Notes under the pieces: model-generated
What the model was told of the DNA's origin: nothing
Seen by the model: the letters and a program-made list of their open reading frames with translations, nothing else
The model's database searches: none
Assembly (NCBI RefSeq): GCF_002871935.1
Contig: NZ_PNHQ01000009.1
Span: 18,581-82,580 of the forward strand
Direction: 5' to 3'
Source: Aerococcus viridans
GTDB lineage: Bacteria; Bacillota; Bacilli; Lactobacillales; Aerococcaceae
DNA: 64,000 nt
Part shown: positions 16,697 through 25,596 of the stretch, piece after piece
Numbering within the stretch: position 1 is the stretch's first letter
Layout: every line of letters begins with the position of its first letter
Program-made: the position numbers and the translations under genes

Positions 16697-16710
16697 TGTA
16701 CACGCTTACA
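16697..16710 (-). promoter_or_regulatory. cre-like site upstream of dhaMKL
   Basis: On the minus strand, TGTAAGCGTGTACA, one base from the common cre form TGTAAGCGTTTACA. It suggests CcpA catabolite repression of dihydroxyacetone use. It also lies in the shared upstream region of the divergent patB-like gene. Confidence 0.55.
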
Positions 16711-16877
16711 TTTTAACAAGAAAAATCTCTTCCAACAAGTAACAGTTATTAGAAGTTATTTTTTTGATAGGCTAAAACGATTAAAAGTAAACGATTGTCC
16801 CTTTTATCAAACAGTTGAGGAGTATGATAGAATGAGCATAACAAAGATAAGGGTAAACAATTATAGGAGGCAGGAAA

Positions 16878-18062
16878 ATGGTAGATATTTTAAAAGATTA
16901 TAGCCCAGATCGTTCAAACACTAAAGCAATGAAGTGGCATGACTTGCCTCAACAATTTGGCGAGGATAATTTATTGCCTGTTTGGATTGCGGATATGGAC
17001 TTTGCACCCGCAAGAGAAATTCAAGCTGCTTTGCGCGCTTTTGTTGAAGAGCAATATTATGGTTATTACTCAGTGCCAGAAACTTACTATAAAGCTATTG
17101 TAGATTGGACGAAAGCGCACTACAATTATGAAACGAAGGCAGAGTGGTATCGATTTGCACCGGGGGTTTGTACAGGGATCGCCTTTGGCTTACAAGCGTT
17201 TACTGAAGAAGGCGATAAAATTTTAATTCAAAATCCTGTTTATAATCCTTTCCGTACGGTAATTGAAGAAGCCAACCGGACTTTAGTGATGCAAGATCTA
17301 TTAGGAGATGATGTTACAGGTTATACTATGGATTTTGATGCACTGGAAGCAGCCTTTAAAGATGATGATATTAAAGTATTTCTATTTTGTTCACCGCAGA
17401 ACCCAACTGGTCGTGTTTGGACTAAAGATGAGGTTACACGAGTTGTTGAACTGTGCCAAACATATGGTGTATTGTTATTTACTGATGAAATCCACCGTGA
17501 CTTAATTATGCCTGGACATACACATGTTGCTGTGGGGACGATTGACCCAGACTTTGATCAATATGTGCTTTTTGCCTCACCATCTAAAACATTTAATTTA
17601 GCGGGCTTAAACCATTCATTCATAGTCGTACCAAATGATACCTTACGCCAAACATTAGATGCTTACTTACATAGTATCCACTTAACAGTTGGACAACCTG
17701 CTGGTTATATCGGGGCAGAAGCAGCTTATACTTATGGTGCTGACTGGTTAGAAGGGGTGAATCAGGTCATTTGGGATAACTATCTATTATTAAAAGATAA
17801 ATTAAAAGAAGCTCTACCCAAAGTGACTATTGCTGATTTACAAGGTACCTATTTAGCTTGGCTTGATTTGGGCGCTTATGTTTCAGCAGATAATTTAAAA
17901 CATGTAGTACAAGAAAAGGCACGTTTAGGCGTTAATTACGGTAGTTTATATTGGCCAACTAAAACGGATGAAACGCATATCCGCATTAACTTAGCGACTA
18001 CACCAGAAATTATTGGTCAAGCTGCAGATAATTTAATTAAAGCTATTCAAGAAGCATCATAA
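16878..18062 (+). CDS. patB: MalY/PatB family PLP-dependent C-S lyase (cystathionine beta-lyase)
   Basis: 394 aa fold-type I PLP enzyme. The N-terminus NTKAMKWHDL and LPVWIADMDFA are typical for MalY/PatB. FCSPQNPTGRVW and FTDEIHRDL give PLP contacts, and the Lys of FASPSKTFNLAGL binds PLP. It probably cleaves cystathionine or cysteine conjugates to pyruvate, ammonia and a thiol. AGGAGG precedes the ATG. Single-gene unit, ending at a strong hairpin shared with the convergent CDF gene. Confidence 0.88.
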   Translation: MVDILKDYSPDRSNTKAMKWHDLPQQFGEDNLLPVWIADMDFAPAREIQAALRAFVEEQYYGYYSVPETYYKAIVDWTKAHYNYETKAEWYRFAPGVCTGIAFGLQAFTEEGDKILIQNPVYNPFRTVIEEANRTLVMQDLLGDDVTGYTMDFDALEAAFKDDDIKVFLFCSPQNPTGRVWTKDEVTRVVELCQTYGVLLFTDEIHRDLIMPGHTHVAVGTIDPDFDQYVLFASPSKTFNLAGLNHSFIVVPNDTLRQTLDAYLHSIHLTVGQPAGYIGAEAAYTYGADWLEGVNQVIWDNYLLLKDKLKEALPKVTIADLQGTYLAWLDLGAYVSADNLKHVVQEKARLGVNYGSLYWPTKTDETHIRINLATTPEIIGQAADNLIKAIQEAS

Positions 18063-18100
18063 TAAAGAGCAACTAAATTTTCATCTAATTGAAAAAGAAA

Positions 18101-18147
18101 AACACCTCGATTATCTGACGTTAGGTCAGTTAATCGAGGTGTTTTTA
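18101..18147. terminator. Bidirectional terminator between patB and the CDF transporter
   Basis: Arms AACACCTCGATTA and TAATCGAGGTGTT with an inner CTGAC/GTCAG stem; A-rich before and T-rich after. Confidence 0.9.
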
Positions 18148-18152
18148 CCCAT

Positions 18153-19058
18153 TTATTGTTTGAAAGGTTCGACGTGAACATCGGTTGCGGTGACATTTTG
18201 CGTATCTTGTAAGACGATTTCTACACGCTCCGTGATATCATGACCTGCTTGGACACTGATATTTGGATCAACCAAGATGGTGATGTCGATATATACATTA
18301 GCACCATAATTGCGGCCACGAATATCAGATACGGCTTGTACGCCTGGGATTTTTTCAACGATATCGCGATAAGTAGTTAATGCTTCTTGAGGAAAGCCAT
18401 CTGAAAGTGAAAAGGCAGATTCTTTGAAGATATCGTAACCTGATTTAATGATGATTAACCCAACAACAATAGCCATAGCGCCATCTAACCAAACGATGCC
18501 AGTACGACTAAGGACAACGGATAGCGCTGTGGCGAAAGAAGTCAGCGCATCCGATAAGTTATCTTTAGCAGAGGCTTTTAAACTAGGGCTATTCAATCTT
18601 TTACCTAGACGGTTGTTGTACCAAAATACGCCTGACATGATAAAACCTGAACTTAAACCAACAATAGCATTGATCACAGTTGGTGTGGCGTACTCTTGAT
18701 TGATCAAAGCAGTAGTTGAATCAATGGTTACGGTAATCCCGATATACAGAATGACAAAGGACATGATGAGGGTTGTAAGGGTTTCGATTTTATAGTGACC
18801 GTAACGGTGGTTATGGTCAGCAGGACGCTGAGATAAAATCATCCCCACAAGTAATACAATGGATGTGAAAGAGTCAGTAAAGTTATTTAAACCATCAGCA
18901 AATACAGCATCAGAGTTAAAGCTATAACCAACAATTAATTTAGTAGTAGAAATAATGATATAAGTTACAATGCTTAAGTAAATGCCTCTTCTAGCATAAT
19001 GTTGGGTTGATTTAGTGGTGTTAGACTGTTGTTTAGGGGAAAAATTTTGCTTGTTCAC
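18153..19058 (-). CDS. Cation diffusion facilitator family metal transporter
   Basis: The frame opens at 19106, but AAAGGAG upstream of a GTG at 19058 makes that the likely start (301 aa). The protein has about six membrane helices with the metal-site helices SDAVFADGLNNFTDS and SAKDNLSDALTS, a cytoplasmic RYGHYKIETL motif, and a C-terminal domain of about 80 residues (GVQAVSDIRGRNYGANVYID). CDF proteins export Zn, Mn, Fe or Co in exchange for protons. The metal cannot be decided here. Monocistronic, with no metal-sensor gene next to it. Confidence 0.88.
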   Translation of the reverse strand: MNKQNFSPKQQSNTTKSTQHYARRGIYLSIVTYIIISTTKLIVGYSFNSDAVFADGLNNFTDSFTSIVLLVGMILSQRPADHNHRYGHYKIETLTTLIMSFVILYIGITVTIDSTTALINQEYATPTVINAIVGLSSGFIMSGVFWYNNRLGKRLNSPSLKASAKDNLSDALTSFATALSVVLSRTGIVWLDGAMAIVVGLIIIKSGYDIFKESAFSLSDGFPQEALTTYRDIVEKIPGVQAVSDIRGRNYGANVYIDITILVDPNISVQAGHDITERVEIVLQDTQNVTATDVHVEPFKQ

Positions 19059-19201
19059 TGTTGGTAGCACTCCTTTAATAACTGATAACACATTGAAAAA
19101 AATCAATTCTTTCCATTATACGTACTCATAATCTATTATTCAAGCGTTTTTAACGCATTTTTCTTTAAATCATTTCTATATGAAATTAATCAAAATTATG
19201 A

Positions 19202-19230
19202 TTGACTTAATATGTCAAGTAATATAACAT
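19202..19230 (+). promoter_or_regulatory. glnR promoter with embedded GlnR box
   Basis: TTGACT, 17-bp spacer, TAACAT. Within it, 19213-19229 reads TGTCAAGTAATATAACA, an exact match to the GlnR/TnrA consensus TGTNAN7TNACA. This predicts that GlnR represses its own gene. Confidence 0.75.
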
Positions 19231-19271
19231 GAGATTAAAATACAATTAAAAAAGAATGAAGGTGAGTTGGC

Positions 19272-19646
19272 ATGAAGGAAAAAGAGCTACGACGTACACT
19301 AGCAGTTTTCCCAATTGGGACAGTTGTACAGCTAACAGATTTGACACCCAGACAGGTACGTTATTATGAAGAGCAAAAGTTAATTAAGCCAAAACGTTCA
19401 GAAACAAACCGTCGGATGTATTCCTTGAATGATGTCGATCGATTATTAGAAATCAAAGATTATTTAAATGAAGGCATGAGTATTCAAGCAATTTACAATA
19501 CGTATAATCGTCAACATACACAACCTAAGGTGACGGATACAAAGCAGCTGACCGATGAAGATGTCCGCCGAATTCTATATAATGAGATTTTAAATCAAGG
19601 TGGTTTCCGAAATGCTGGAGCCGACCAAGATTATCCATTTCGTTAA
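19272..19646 (+). CDS. glnR: GlnR, MerR-family nitrogen regulator
   Basis: 124 aa. N-terminal winged helix of the MerR type (QLTDLTPRQVRYYEEQKLIKP, then RRMYSLNDVDRLLEIKDYL) and a short C-terminal tail that in Bacillus-type GlnR senses feedback-inhibited glutamine synthetase. It controls glutamine synthesis and uptake genes when nitrogen is plentiful. In most Firmicutes glnA follows glnR; here dapL follows, 70 bases later. The self-binding GlnR box upstream supports the identity. Confidence 0.9.
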   Translation: MKEKELRRTLAVFPIGTVVQLTDLTPRQVRYYEEQKLIKPKRSETNRRMYSLNDVDRLLEIKDYLNEGMSIQAIYNTYNRQHTQPKVTDTKQLTDEDVRRILYNEILNQGGFRNAGADQDYPFR

Positions 19647-19716
19647 TCCTCGGTTAGTTGAAGATGGCGTGAAAGTGATTAAAAAATTAGTATATATCAT
19701 ATAGAGGAGATTTTTT

Positions 19717-20937
19717 ATGAACCAAATTAATAAAGATTACCAACGATTACCAGGCTCTTATTTATTCGCAGAAGTAAAACGTCGTCAAGAAGCTTATGAA
19801 AAAGCACATCCAGATCAAAACGTGATTCGTTTAGGTGTAGGTGATGTGACCCTACCTTTAGCACCGGCAGTTATTGAAGCTTTACACCAGGCTGTTGACG
19901 AACAAGCGGATGCTGCCACTTTCAAAGGGTATGCGCCAGATCATGGTTATGACTTTTTACGAGAAGCTATTCAAAAGAATGACTTTGCAGCACGTGGTGC
20001 AGATATAGCAGTGGATGAAATCGTGATTTCTGATGGTGCTAAATCTGATTCTTCAAATATCCAAGAAATTTTTGGTCCAGACATCAAAATTGCTGTTGGA
20101 GACCCAGTTTACCCAGTGTATATTGATTCGAATATCATGGCTGGACGTGGTGGTGACTATGATGAAGAAACTGGTAAATGGTCTGATTTAGTTTATTTAT
20201 CAGCCACAGCGGAAAATAACTTTAAACCAGCTTTACCTGAGGAGCCAGTTGACTTAGTATACCTTTGCTATCCAAATAATCCTACAGGGACAACCTTAAA
20301 TACAGCTGACTTACAAAAATGGGTGGATTGGGCAAACGAAAATGATGCCATTATCATTTTTGACTCAGCGTATGAATCATTTATTACCGAGGAGGATGTA
20401 CCACATTCCATTTTTGAATTACCTGGTTCACGTACTTGTGCGATTGAAATCCGTTCATTCTCAAAACGAGCTGGATTTACTGGTGTACGCTTAGGCGCAA
20501 CCATTATTCCAAAAGAGCTAGAAATTGATGGGGTATCTTTATTAGATCTTTGGAAACGTCGTGTTTCAACGAAATTTAATGGTGCACCTTACATCGTGCA
20601 ACGTGCAGGAGAAGCGAGCTATTCTAAAGAAGGAAAAGCGCAAATTGAAGAAATGTTAGCTTACTACCGTCGCAATGCTCGCCTAATCAAAGAAGGATTA
20701 GAAACAGCAGGATATGAAGTATTTGGTGGTGTGAACGCCCCTTACGTTTGGTTGAAAACACCTCAAGGCATGGATTCATGGGACTTCTTTGACTTTCTAC
20801 TAGAAAATGCTCAAATTGTTGGGACACCTGGTGTTGGTTTTGGACCTTCAGGAGCAGGCTACTTCCGATTAACAGCCTTCAATACATACGAAAAAACTGC
20901 AGAAGCTGTTGAACGTATCAAAGCTTTAAACAAATAA
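19717..20937 (+). CDS. dapL: LL-diaminopimelate aminotransferase (DapL-like)
   Basis: 406 aa fold-type I PLP aminotransferase. DapL features: N-terminal INKDYQRLPGSYLFAEVKRR, IRLGVGDVTLPL, ISDGAKSDSSNIQEIFG, YLCYPNNPTG and SFSKRAGFTGVRLG with the PLP Lys. It would convert tetrahydrodipicolinate straight to LL-diaminopimelate, skipping the acylated steps of the lysine route. DapL is not the common route in Lactobacillales. GAGGAG precedes the ATG. Sharing a transcript with glnR is likely, since no terminator separates them. Confidence 0.85.
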   Translation: MNQINKDYQRLPGSYLFAEVKRRQEAYEKAHPDQNVIRLGVGDVTLPLAPAVIEALHQAVDEQADAATFKGYAPDHGYDFLREAIQKNDFAARGADIAVDEIVISDGAKSDSSNIQEIFGPDIKIAVGDPVYPVYIDSNIMAGRGGDYDEETGKWSDLVYLSATAENNFKPALPEEPVDLVYLCYPNNPTGTTLNTADLQKWVDWANENDAIIIFDSAYESFITEEDVPHSIFELPGSRTCAIEIRSFSKRAGFTGVRLGATIIPKELEIDGVSLLDLWKRRVSTKFNGAPYIVQRAGEASYSKEGKAQIEEMLAYYRRNARLIKEGLETAGYEVFGGVNAPYVWLKTPQGMDSWDFFDFLLENAQIVGTPGVGFGPSGAGYFRLTAFNTYEKTAEAVERIKALNK

Positions 20938-20952
20938 ATATCATCTTCAAGG

Positions 20953-20994
20953 GAAAAGGATCTGTGGTATCAATATCGCAGACCTTTTTTTGCT
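20953..20994 (+). terminator. Terminator of glnR-dapL
   Basis: AAGG/CCTT outer and TCTGTG/CGCAGA inner stems, followed by seven Ts. Confidence 0.8.
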
Positions 20995-21139
20995 TGTGTA
21001 TAGATTTACTTATCCTCCTATTCACTCAATCATCGCTTTTATCGATTATTCTTGAGTGATTATGCATAAACTAGCTATCTAATTAGACATGTTAAGATGG
21101 CAGTAATGGCTTTAAATAAAGTTTTGGGAGGAATAAATG

Positions 21140-21982
21140 ATGAAGAAAGCTTTATGGTTGATAACAGGAGCTACCTTTTTCCTAGCTGCATGTGGCAATG
21201 GTGAATCAGCAGAGTTGGATCAGATATCTGTTGCGTCACGGGGGTCGGATGTAGAAATATGGGACTATATAGCAGAGTCAGATGCAGCTACAGAAGCAGG
21301 TTTAGCGATTGAAGTGATTTCAATTGATGGTGATGGGGTTCAAACGAATACTGCAACGGCTGAAGGCGAGGTAGATGCTAACGCCTTTCAGAATCTAGGT
21401 TACATGGAAACGTTCAATGAAAATTCAACCAACCAACTAGTACCAATTGCGACAACTTACCGAGAACCCATGGGAATTTACTCTGATCAATATACAGCCA
21501 TTGATCAGGTGGCTGAGGGAGATTTAGTCGGAATTTCTACTAATAGTGCTAGTCAAGCCCGTGAATTATCGGTACTTGCAGGTGCTGGTATCATTACTTT
21601 AGTGGATGACTTTGATCCTAATGCAGGAACAATCAACGATATCGCAGAAAATCCCCTAAATTTAGAATTTATTGAGGTAGATGAATTACAATTAGCCCGT
21701 AGTTTATCTGATTTAAATCTGGCGGTCATAGGGAATACGATTGCCCTAGAATCAGGATTAAATGTTACGAAAGATGCGATTTATGTGGAAGAATTAGATG
21801 AGCATGCAAATGGCACAATTAATGTGATTGCTACTGCAGCCGGTAATGAAGATGACGAAAATCTACAGAAACTAAGTGCTTTATACCATTCTGATGAAGT
21901 CCAAACATTTATTGCTGAAACTTTTGATGGGACAAAGTTAGAAGTAGAAATCCCTATTGAAGAAGTATGGTCAGTAGATTAA
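21140..21982 (+). CDS. metQ: MetQ/NlpA-family substrate-binding lipoprotein (orphan copy 1)
   Basis: 280 aa with a lipobox LAAC after a hydrophobic stretch. GGGAGG lies 8 bases before the ATG at 21140; an ATG at 21137 is also possible. The NlpA fold is recognised from VDANAFQNLGYMETFN, EPMGIYSDQ and DDENLQKLSALYHSDEVQTFI. Such proteins bind methionine or related amino acids for MetNI ABC transporters. No MetN or MetI gene is adjacent, so it must share a remote transporter or do something else. The second orphan is at 51419-52252. Confidence 0.85.
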   Translation: MKKALWLITGATFFLAACGNGESAELDQISVASRGSDVEIWDYIAESDAATEAGLAIEVISIDGDGVQTNTATAEGEVDANAFQNLGYMETFNENSTNQLVPIATTYREPMGIYSDQYTAIDQVAEGDLVGISTNSASQARELSVLAGAGIITLVDDFDPNAGTINDIAENPLNLEFIEVDELQLARSLSDLNLAVIGNTIALESGLNVTKDAIYVEELDEHANGTINVIATAAGNEDDENLQKLSALYHSDEVQTFIAETFDGTKLEVEIPIEEVWSVD

Positions 21983-22084
21983 GTAATAGGTATGTCAAGA
22001 TCAGTGTCATATTTTCTGTCATCATTGTAGGGTGAAATGACTTTTCTGGTTAGATTTGGTATTATTTTATACAAGGAATGAATT

Positions 22085-22133
22085 ATGCGCAAAGTACAGA
22101 ATCTATACAAAATCTGATTTTGCGCATTTTTTG
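22085..22133 (+). terminator. Terminator downstream of metQ copy 1
   Basis: Arms ATGCGCAAA and TTTGCGCAT with an inner CAGA/TCTG pair, followed by six Ts. The remaining gap up to the man promoter has no gene. Confidence 0.8.
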
Positions 22134-22350
22134 ATATATATGAGAAAACTTTAATCGAAAGATAAAAGAAAAATTTGCAAACTTTATAACTTATACAACA
22201 TGTTAAGAAAAAAACTGATTTAACAGCATTTATAACTATTTTTTGAGTAAAAGAGTCTGTTTAATTGTTTTAAAGTCTAGTCATTCGCAATCTTTTGCAA
22301 AAAAATGACGGATTTTGACAAAAATCCTGATTTTCTTTAGTATTTTATGA

Positions 22351-22379
22351 TTGTATTTGGAAGATTTTACTTATATACT
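22351..22379 (+). promoter_or_regulatory. Sigma-A type promoter of the mannose PTS operon
   Basis: TTGTAT, 17-bp spacer, TATACT. No sigma-54 type -24/-12 promoter (TGGCAC/TTGC) was seen, and no ManR-like activator gene is adjacent. Confidence 0.6.
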
Positions 22380-22393
22380 TGGAAACGGATACA
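22380..22393 (+). promoter_or_regulatory. cre-like site at the man promoter
   Basis: TGGAAACGGATACA fits the loose Bacillus form WTGNAANCGNWNNCW. It starts right after the -10 hexamer, a position where CcpA would block transcription. Confidence 0.5.
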
Positions 22394-22427
22394 GGTGTCC
22401 AAATTTTATTTAGGGAGGTTTAATAGG

Positions 22428-23417
22428 ATGATAGGAATTATTTTAGCGAGTCACGGTAAGTTCGCTGAAGGCATTAAACAATCTGCTGAGATGATTTTCG
22501 GAGAGCAAGAAAATCTGCAAGCAGTGACCTTTATGCCTGAAGAAGGGCCAGATGATTTACGTGCCCACCTTTTGGAAGCAGTCGAATCTTTCGATGATAC
22601 GTTACAAATTCTATTTTTAGTTGATTTGTGGGGAGGGTCACCATTCAACCAGGCCAATGCAATTCACGAAGAAATGCCAGAACGTACGGCAATTGTAAGT
22701 GGATTAAATCTACCGATGCTCTTGGAAGCTTTGGGACAACGCTTTGCTTCTGACCAAGTAGCAGATGTTGCCAAACACATTTTAACAAGAGATGTGGCAG
22801 GTATTCGTGTAAAACCTGAAGCGCTAGGTGAAGGTATTGATGCCCCAGCTGAAGCAGCTAATGAGGAAGGCGAAGAAGCGCAAGTAGGTACCTTAAAACC
22901 GGGTACAGTGTTAGGCGACGGCAAAATCAAGTATGTACTAGCGCGTGTAGATACACGTTTATTACATGGGCAAGTAGCTACTGGTTGGGTACGTTCAGTA
23001 AATCCTAACCGTATTATTGTCGTATCTGACAAAGTAGCTAAAGATGATATGCGAAAATCATTGATTCAACAAGCTGCACCATCAGGTATTCGTGCAAACA
23101 CTATTCCAGTATCTAAACTAGCTGAAGTTGATAAAGATCCACGTTTTGGTAATACAAAGGCATTATTATTATTTGAAACTCCACAAGACGTATTAGCAGC
23201 AATTGAAGCTGGTGTAGATATTAAGGAAGTTAACTTAGGGTCAATGGCCCACACTAAAGGGAAAACAATGATTTCAAGATCATTGTCTGTAGACGAAGAA
23301 GATGTAGCAACTTTACAAAAATTAAAAGACCTAGGGGTTAAATTTGATGTGCGTAAAGTCCCAGCAGATTCAGATGAAAACTTAGACAAACTGTTGAAAA
23401 ATCATGATTTAATTTAA
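22428..23417 (+). CDS. manX: Mannose-family PTS EIIAB component
   Basis: 329 aa, a fused EIIA and EIIB. The start at 22428 follows GGGAGG; the frame is open from 22347 but that extension has no site. EIIA: IILASHGKFAEGI with the phosphorylated His10. A flexible Ala/Glu-rich linker (about 140-160) follows, then EIIB starting IKYVLARVDTRLLHGQVATGW with its active His. It passes phosphate from HPr to mannose or glucose entering through ManYZ. First gene of manXYZ-manO-manA. Confidence 0.93.
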   Translation: MIGIILASHGKFAEGIKQSAEMIFGEQENLQAVTFMPEEGPDDLRAHLLEAVESFDDTLQILFLVDLWGGSPFNQANAIHEEMPERTAIVSGLNLPMLLEALGQRFASDQVADVAKHILTRDVAGIRVKPEALGEGIDAPAEAANEEGEEAQVGTLKPGTVLGDGKIKYVLARVDTRLLHGQVATGWVRSVNPNRIIVVSDKVAKDDMRKSLIQQAAPSGIRANTIPVSKLAEVDKDPRFGNTKALLLFETPQDVLAAIEAGVDIKEVNLGSMAHTKGKTMISRSLSVDEEDVATLQKLKDLGVKFDVRKVPADSDENLDKLLKNHDLI

Positions 23418-23436
23418 AAGGGAGGTCGACAGAAAG

Positions 23437-24246
23437 ATGGATATTTCAATTTTTTCAGCTATAGCTATTTGTATTATTGCATTATTCGCTGGTTTTGAAA
23501 GTGTGTTGGACTCTTTCCAATTACACCAACCAATTCTTGTTTGTACATTAATTGGTCTTGCAACAGGTAACTTAACAGAAGGATTACTATTAGGTGGTCA
23601 ATTACAATTAATCGCTTTGGGTTGGATGAATATCGGGGCAGCGCAAGCGCCGGATGCCGCTCTAGCAGGTGTAATCGCAGGTATTTTAGTATTAACTAAA
23701 GGTGCTTCTGTATCTGAAGGTATTGCAATTGCAGTGCCTTTAGCAATCGCTGGTCAAGTATTAACAATCTTCGTTCGTACAATGACAGTAGGTTTGGCGC
23801 ATTATGCGGATGCTCAAGCGGAAAAAGGTTCTATTCGCGGTGTTGAATCTGCAAATATGATGGCTTTAGCCTTACAAGGTTTACGTGTAATGATTCCAGC
23901 AATCGCTACTTTAGCCTTACCAGCTTCAGCTGTGCAAGGTGCGTTAGCTGCTATTCCAGACTGGATTACAGGTGGTTTAGCTGTTGGTGGTGGTATGATC
24001 GTTGCTGTAGGTTACGCAATGGTTATCAACATGATGGCAACAAAAACGACATGGCCATTCTTCTTTATTGGTTTTGCGTTAGCAGCTGTAACAGAATTAA
24101 ACTTAGTGGCAATGGGTATTATCGGTGTTGCCTTAGCACTTATCTACATTGAATTATCTCCACAATTTAATGGCGGTGGCGGTTCAGGATCTGGTGGTTC
24201 AGGTTCAGTTGAGGCCCAATTAGATGCCATTTTAGAAGATTATTAA
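23437..24246 (+). CDS. manY: Mannose-family PTS EIIC component
   Basis: 269 aa membrane protein, the translocating EIIC subunit. It opens with a helix containing GFESVLDSFQLHQPILVCTL and continues with GLLLGGQLQLIALGWMNIGAAQAPDA, both conserved in the family. A Gly/Ser-rich stretch (GGGGSGSGGSGSVE) links to the C-terminal tail. GGGAGG precedes the start, 19 bases after manX; manZ follows 12 bases later. Confidence 0.94.
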   Translation: MDISIFSAIAICIIALFAGFESVLDSFQLHQPILVCTLIGLATGNLTEGLLLGGQLQLIALGWMNIGAAQAPDAALAGVIAGILVLTKGASVSEGIAIAVPLAIAGQVLTIFVRTMTVGLAHYADAQAEKGSIRGVESANMMALALQGLRVMIPAIATLALPASAVQGALAAIPDWITGGLAVGGGMIVAVGYAMVINMMATKTTWPFFFIGFALAAVTELNLVAMGIIGVALALIYIELSPQFNGGGGSGSGGSGSVEAQLDAILEDY

Positions 24247-24258
24247 GGAGGGGAAGAC

Positions 24259-25206
24259 ATGACTGAAGAAGTAACAAAGCGTGTATCATTAACGAAAAAA
24301 GACCGTATAATTGCAAACTGGCGATTAACTTTCGTTCAAGCTTCATGGAACTACGAACGTATGCATAACGTTGGTTGGGCCTATGTACTAGCCCCAGCAA
24401 TCAAAAAATTATATACAAGTAAAGAAGAACGTACAGCAGCTTTACAACGTCACTTGGAATTCATTAACTCTCACCCTTATGTTGAAGCACCTATTTTAGG
24501 GGTAACTTTAGCTATGGAAGAAGAAAAGGCCAATGGTACAGATATTGAAGACCAAGCCATCCAAGGGGTTAAAGTTGGTATGATGGGACCACTTGCTGGT
24601 GTGGGTGACCCAATTTTCTGGGGTACTTTACGTCCAGTAATTGGTGCTTTTGCTGCATCACTTGCTTTAAGTCAATCGATGCTTGGACCGATTCTATTCT
24701 TTGTACTTTGGAACTTAATCCGTGTAGCCTTCACTTGGTATACTCAAGAATTAGGTTACCGTGCCGGTTCTGAAATTACAAAAGACTTATCTGGTGGGAT
24801 TATTCAAAAAATCACTGTTGGGGCATCTATTCTAGGGATGTTCGTTATGGGGGTATTGGTACCTCGTTGGACAACAATGAATTTCCCAAGAGTCATTTCT
24901 GAAGTAACCAATCAAGAAGACGCTATTGTAAACTTTGATGGTTTAGTTCAAGCAGCTAATAACAATAACGTCACTGCAGATAGCTTCCGTGATGTGATTA
25001 ATCAAATTTCATCAGGTCAGTTAGTGAATACAACAACCCAAACAACATTAGGTGATGTATTTAACCAATTATTACCTGGTATGATGCCGTTACTATTAAC
25101 CTTATTATGTATGTACTTATTAAAACGTAAAGTCAGCGCAACTACCTTGATTTTCTCTATCTTTGCGGTCGGTATCGTGCTTTACGTACTAGGAATCATG
25201 GGTTAA
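24259..25206 (+). CDS. manZ: Mannose-family PTS EIID component
   Basis: 315 aa. Typical EIID beginning with soluble NWRLTFVQASWNYERMHNVGWAYVL, then MGPLAGVGDPIFWGTLRPV and hydrophobic helices at the C-terminal end. Residues about 215-255 hold the loop insert found in lactic acid bacteria ManZ, the region that class IIa bacteriocins recognise in related species. It forms the permease with ManY. Confidence 0.94.
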   Translation: MTEEVTKRVSLTKKDRIIANWRLTFVQASWNYERMHNVGWAYVLAPAIKKLYTSKEERTAALQRHLEFINSHPYVEAPILGVTLAMEEEKANGTDIEDQAIQGVKVGMMGPLAGVGDPIFWGTLRPVIGAFAASLALSQSMLGPILFFVLWNLIRVAFTWYTQELGYRAGSEITKDLSGGIIQKITVGASILGMFVMGVLVPRWTTMNFPRVISEVTNQEDAIVNFDGLVQAANNNNVTADSFRDVINQISSGQLVNTTTQTTLGDVFNQLLPGMMPLLLTLLCMYLLKRKVSATTLIFSIFAVGIVLYVLGIMG

Positions 25207-25207
25207 G

Positions 25208-25591
25208 ATGACAGCTCAATTAAATACTGAAGTAACGTTCGTCTCCAAAGCAAATGCGATGATTAATCCTATCGATCCCAAATCAGGTTTACTGATGGTG
25301 GGCGATAAGGGTGTCGAATTTCGTGAGGAGAACGGACCAGGCTTCATTCAAATTCCATGGGTTAACATTTCACGTATTCGCGTGCAAATGTTCTTCAAAG
25401 GACGATATGTCCGCGGCTTCTATTTTGAAACCGATGAAGGGCAACTCCTGGAATTTGTTGTTGATGAAGCTAAAGATAGTCTGCGGGCAATGCGCAAGTA
25501 TCTGCCCCGAGAAAAATTTGTCGCACAACAAAGTAACCTGGCTAATCTGTTTAAAAATCCTTTTAAACGCCGAAAAAAAGACAAGGAGTAG
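25208..25591 (+). CDS. manO: DUF956 family protein, ManO-like
   Basis: 127 aa, starting one base after the manZ stop. DUF956 proteins nearly always sit at the end of mannose PTS operons in Lactobacillales and are thought to modulate the permease or its regulation. Visible features: GLLMVGDKGVEFRE, IPWVNISRIRVQMF and FKGRYVRGFYFET, a PH-like beta-rich pattern, and a very basic C-terminus (NPFKRRKKDKE). Its stop lies just before manA, which follows without a gap. Confidence 0.85.
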   Translation: MTAQLNTEVTFVSKANAMINPIDPKSGLLMVGDKGVEFREENGPGFIQIPWVNISRIRVQMFFKGRYVRGFYFETDEGQLLEFVVDEAKDSLRAMRKYLPREKFVAQQSNLANLFKNPFKRRKKDKE

Positions 25592-25596
25592 TGATG

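Noticed and set aside
16652..16903. An 83-codon plus-strand frame between dhaM and patB
   Set aside because: It spans the divergent promoter region, overlaps patB, and has no family features.
22347..22427. Longer N-terminus for the mannose PTS EIIAB
   Set aside because: It covers the promoter and cre-like site and lacks a ribosome site; the EIIA domain begins at 22428.
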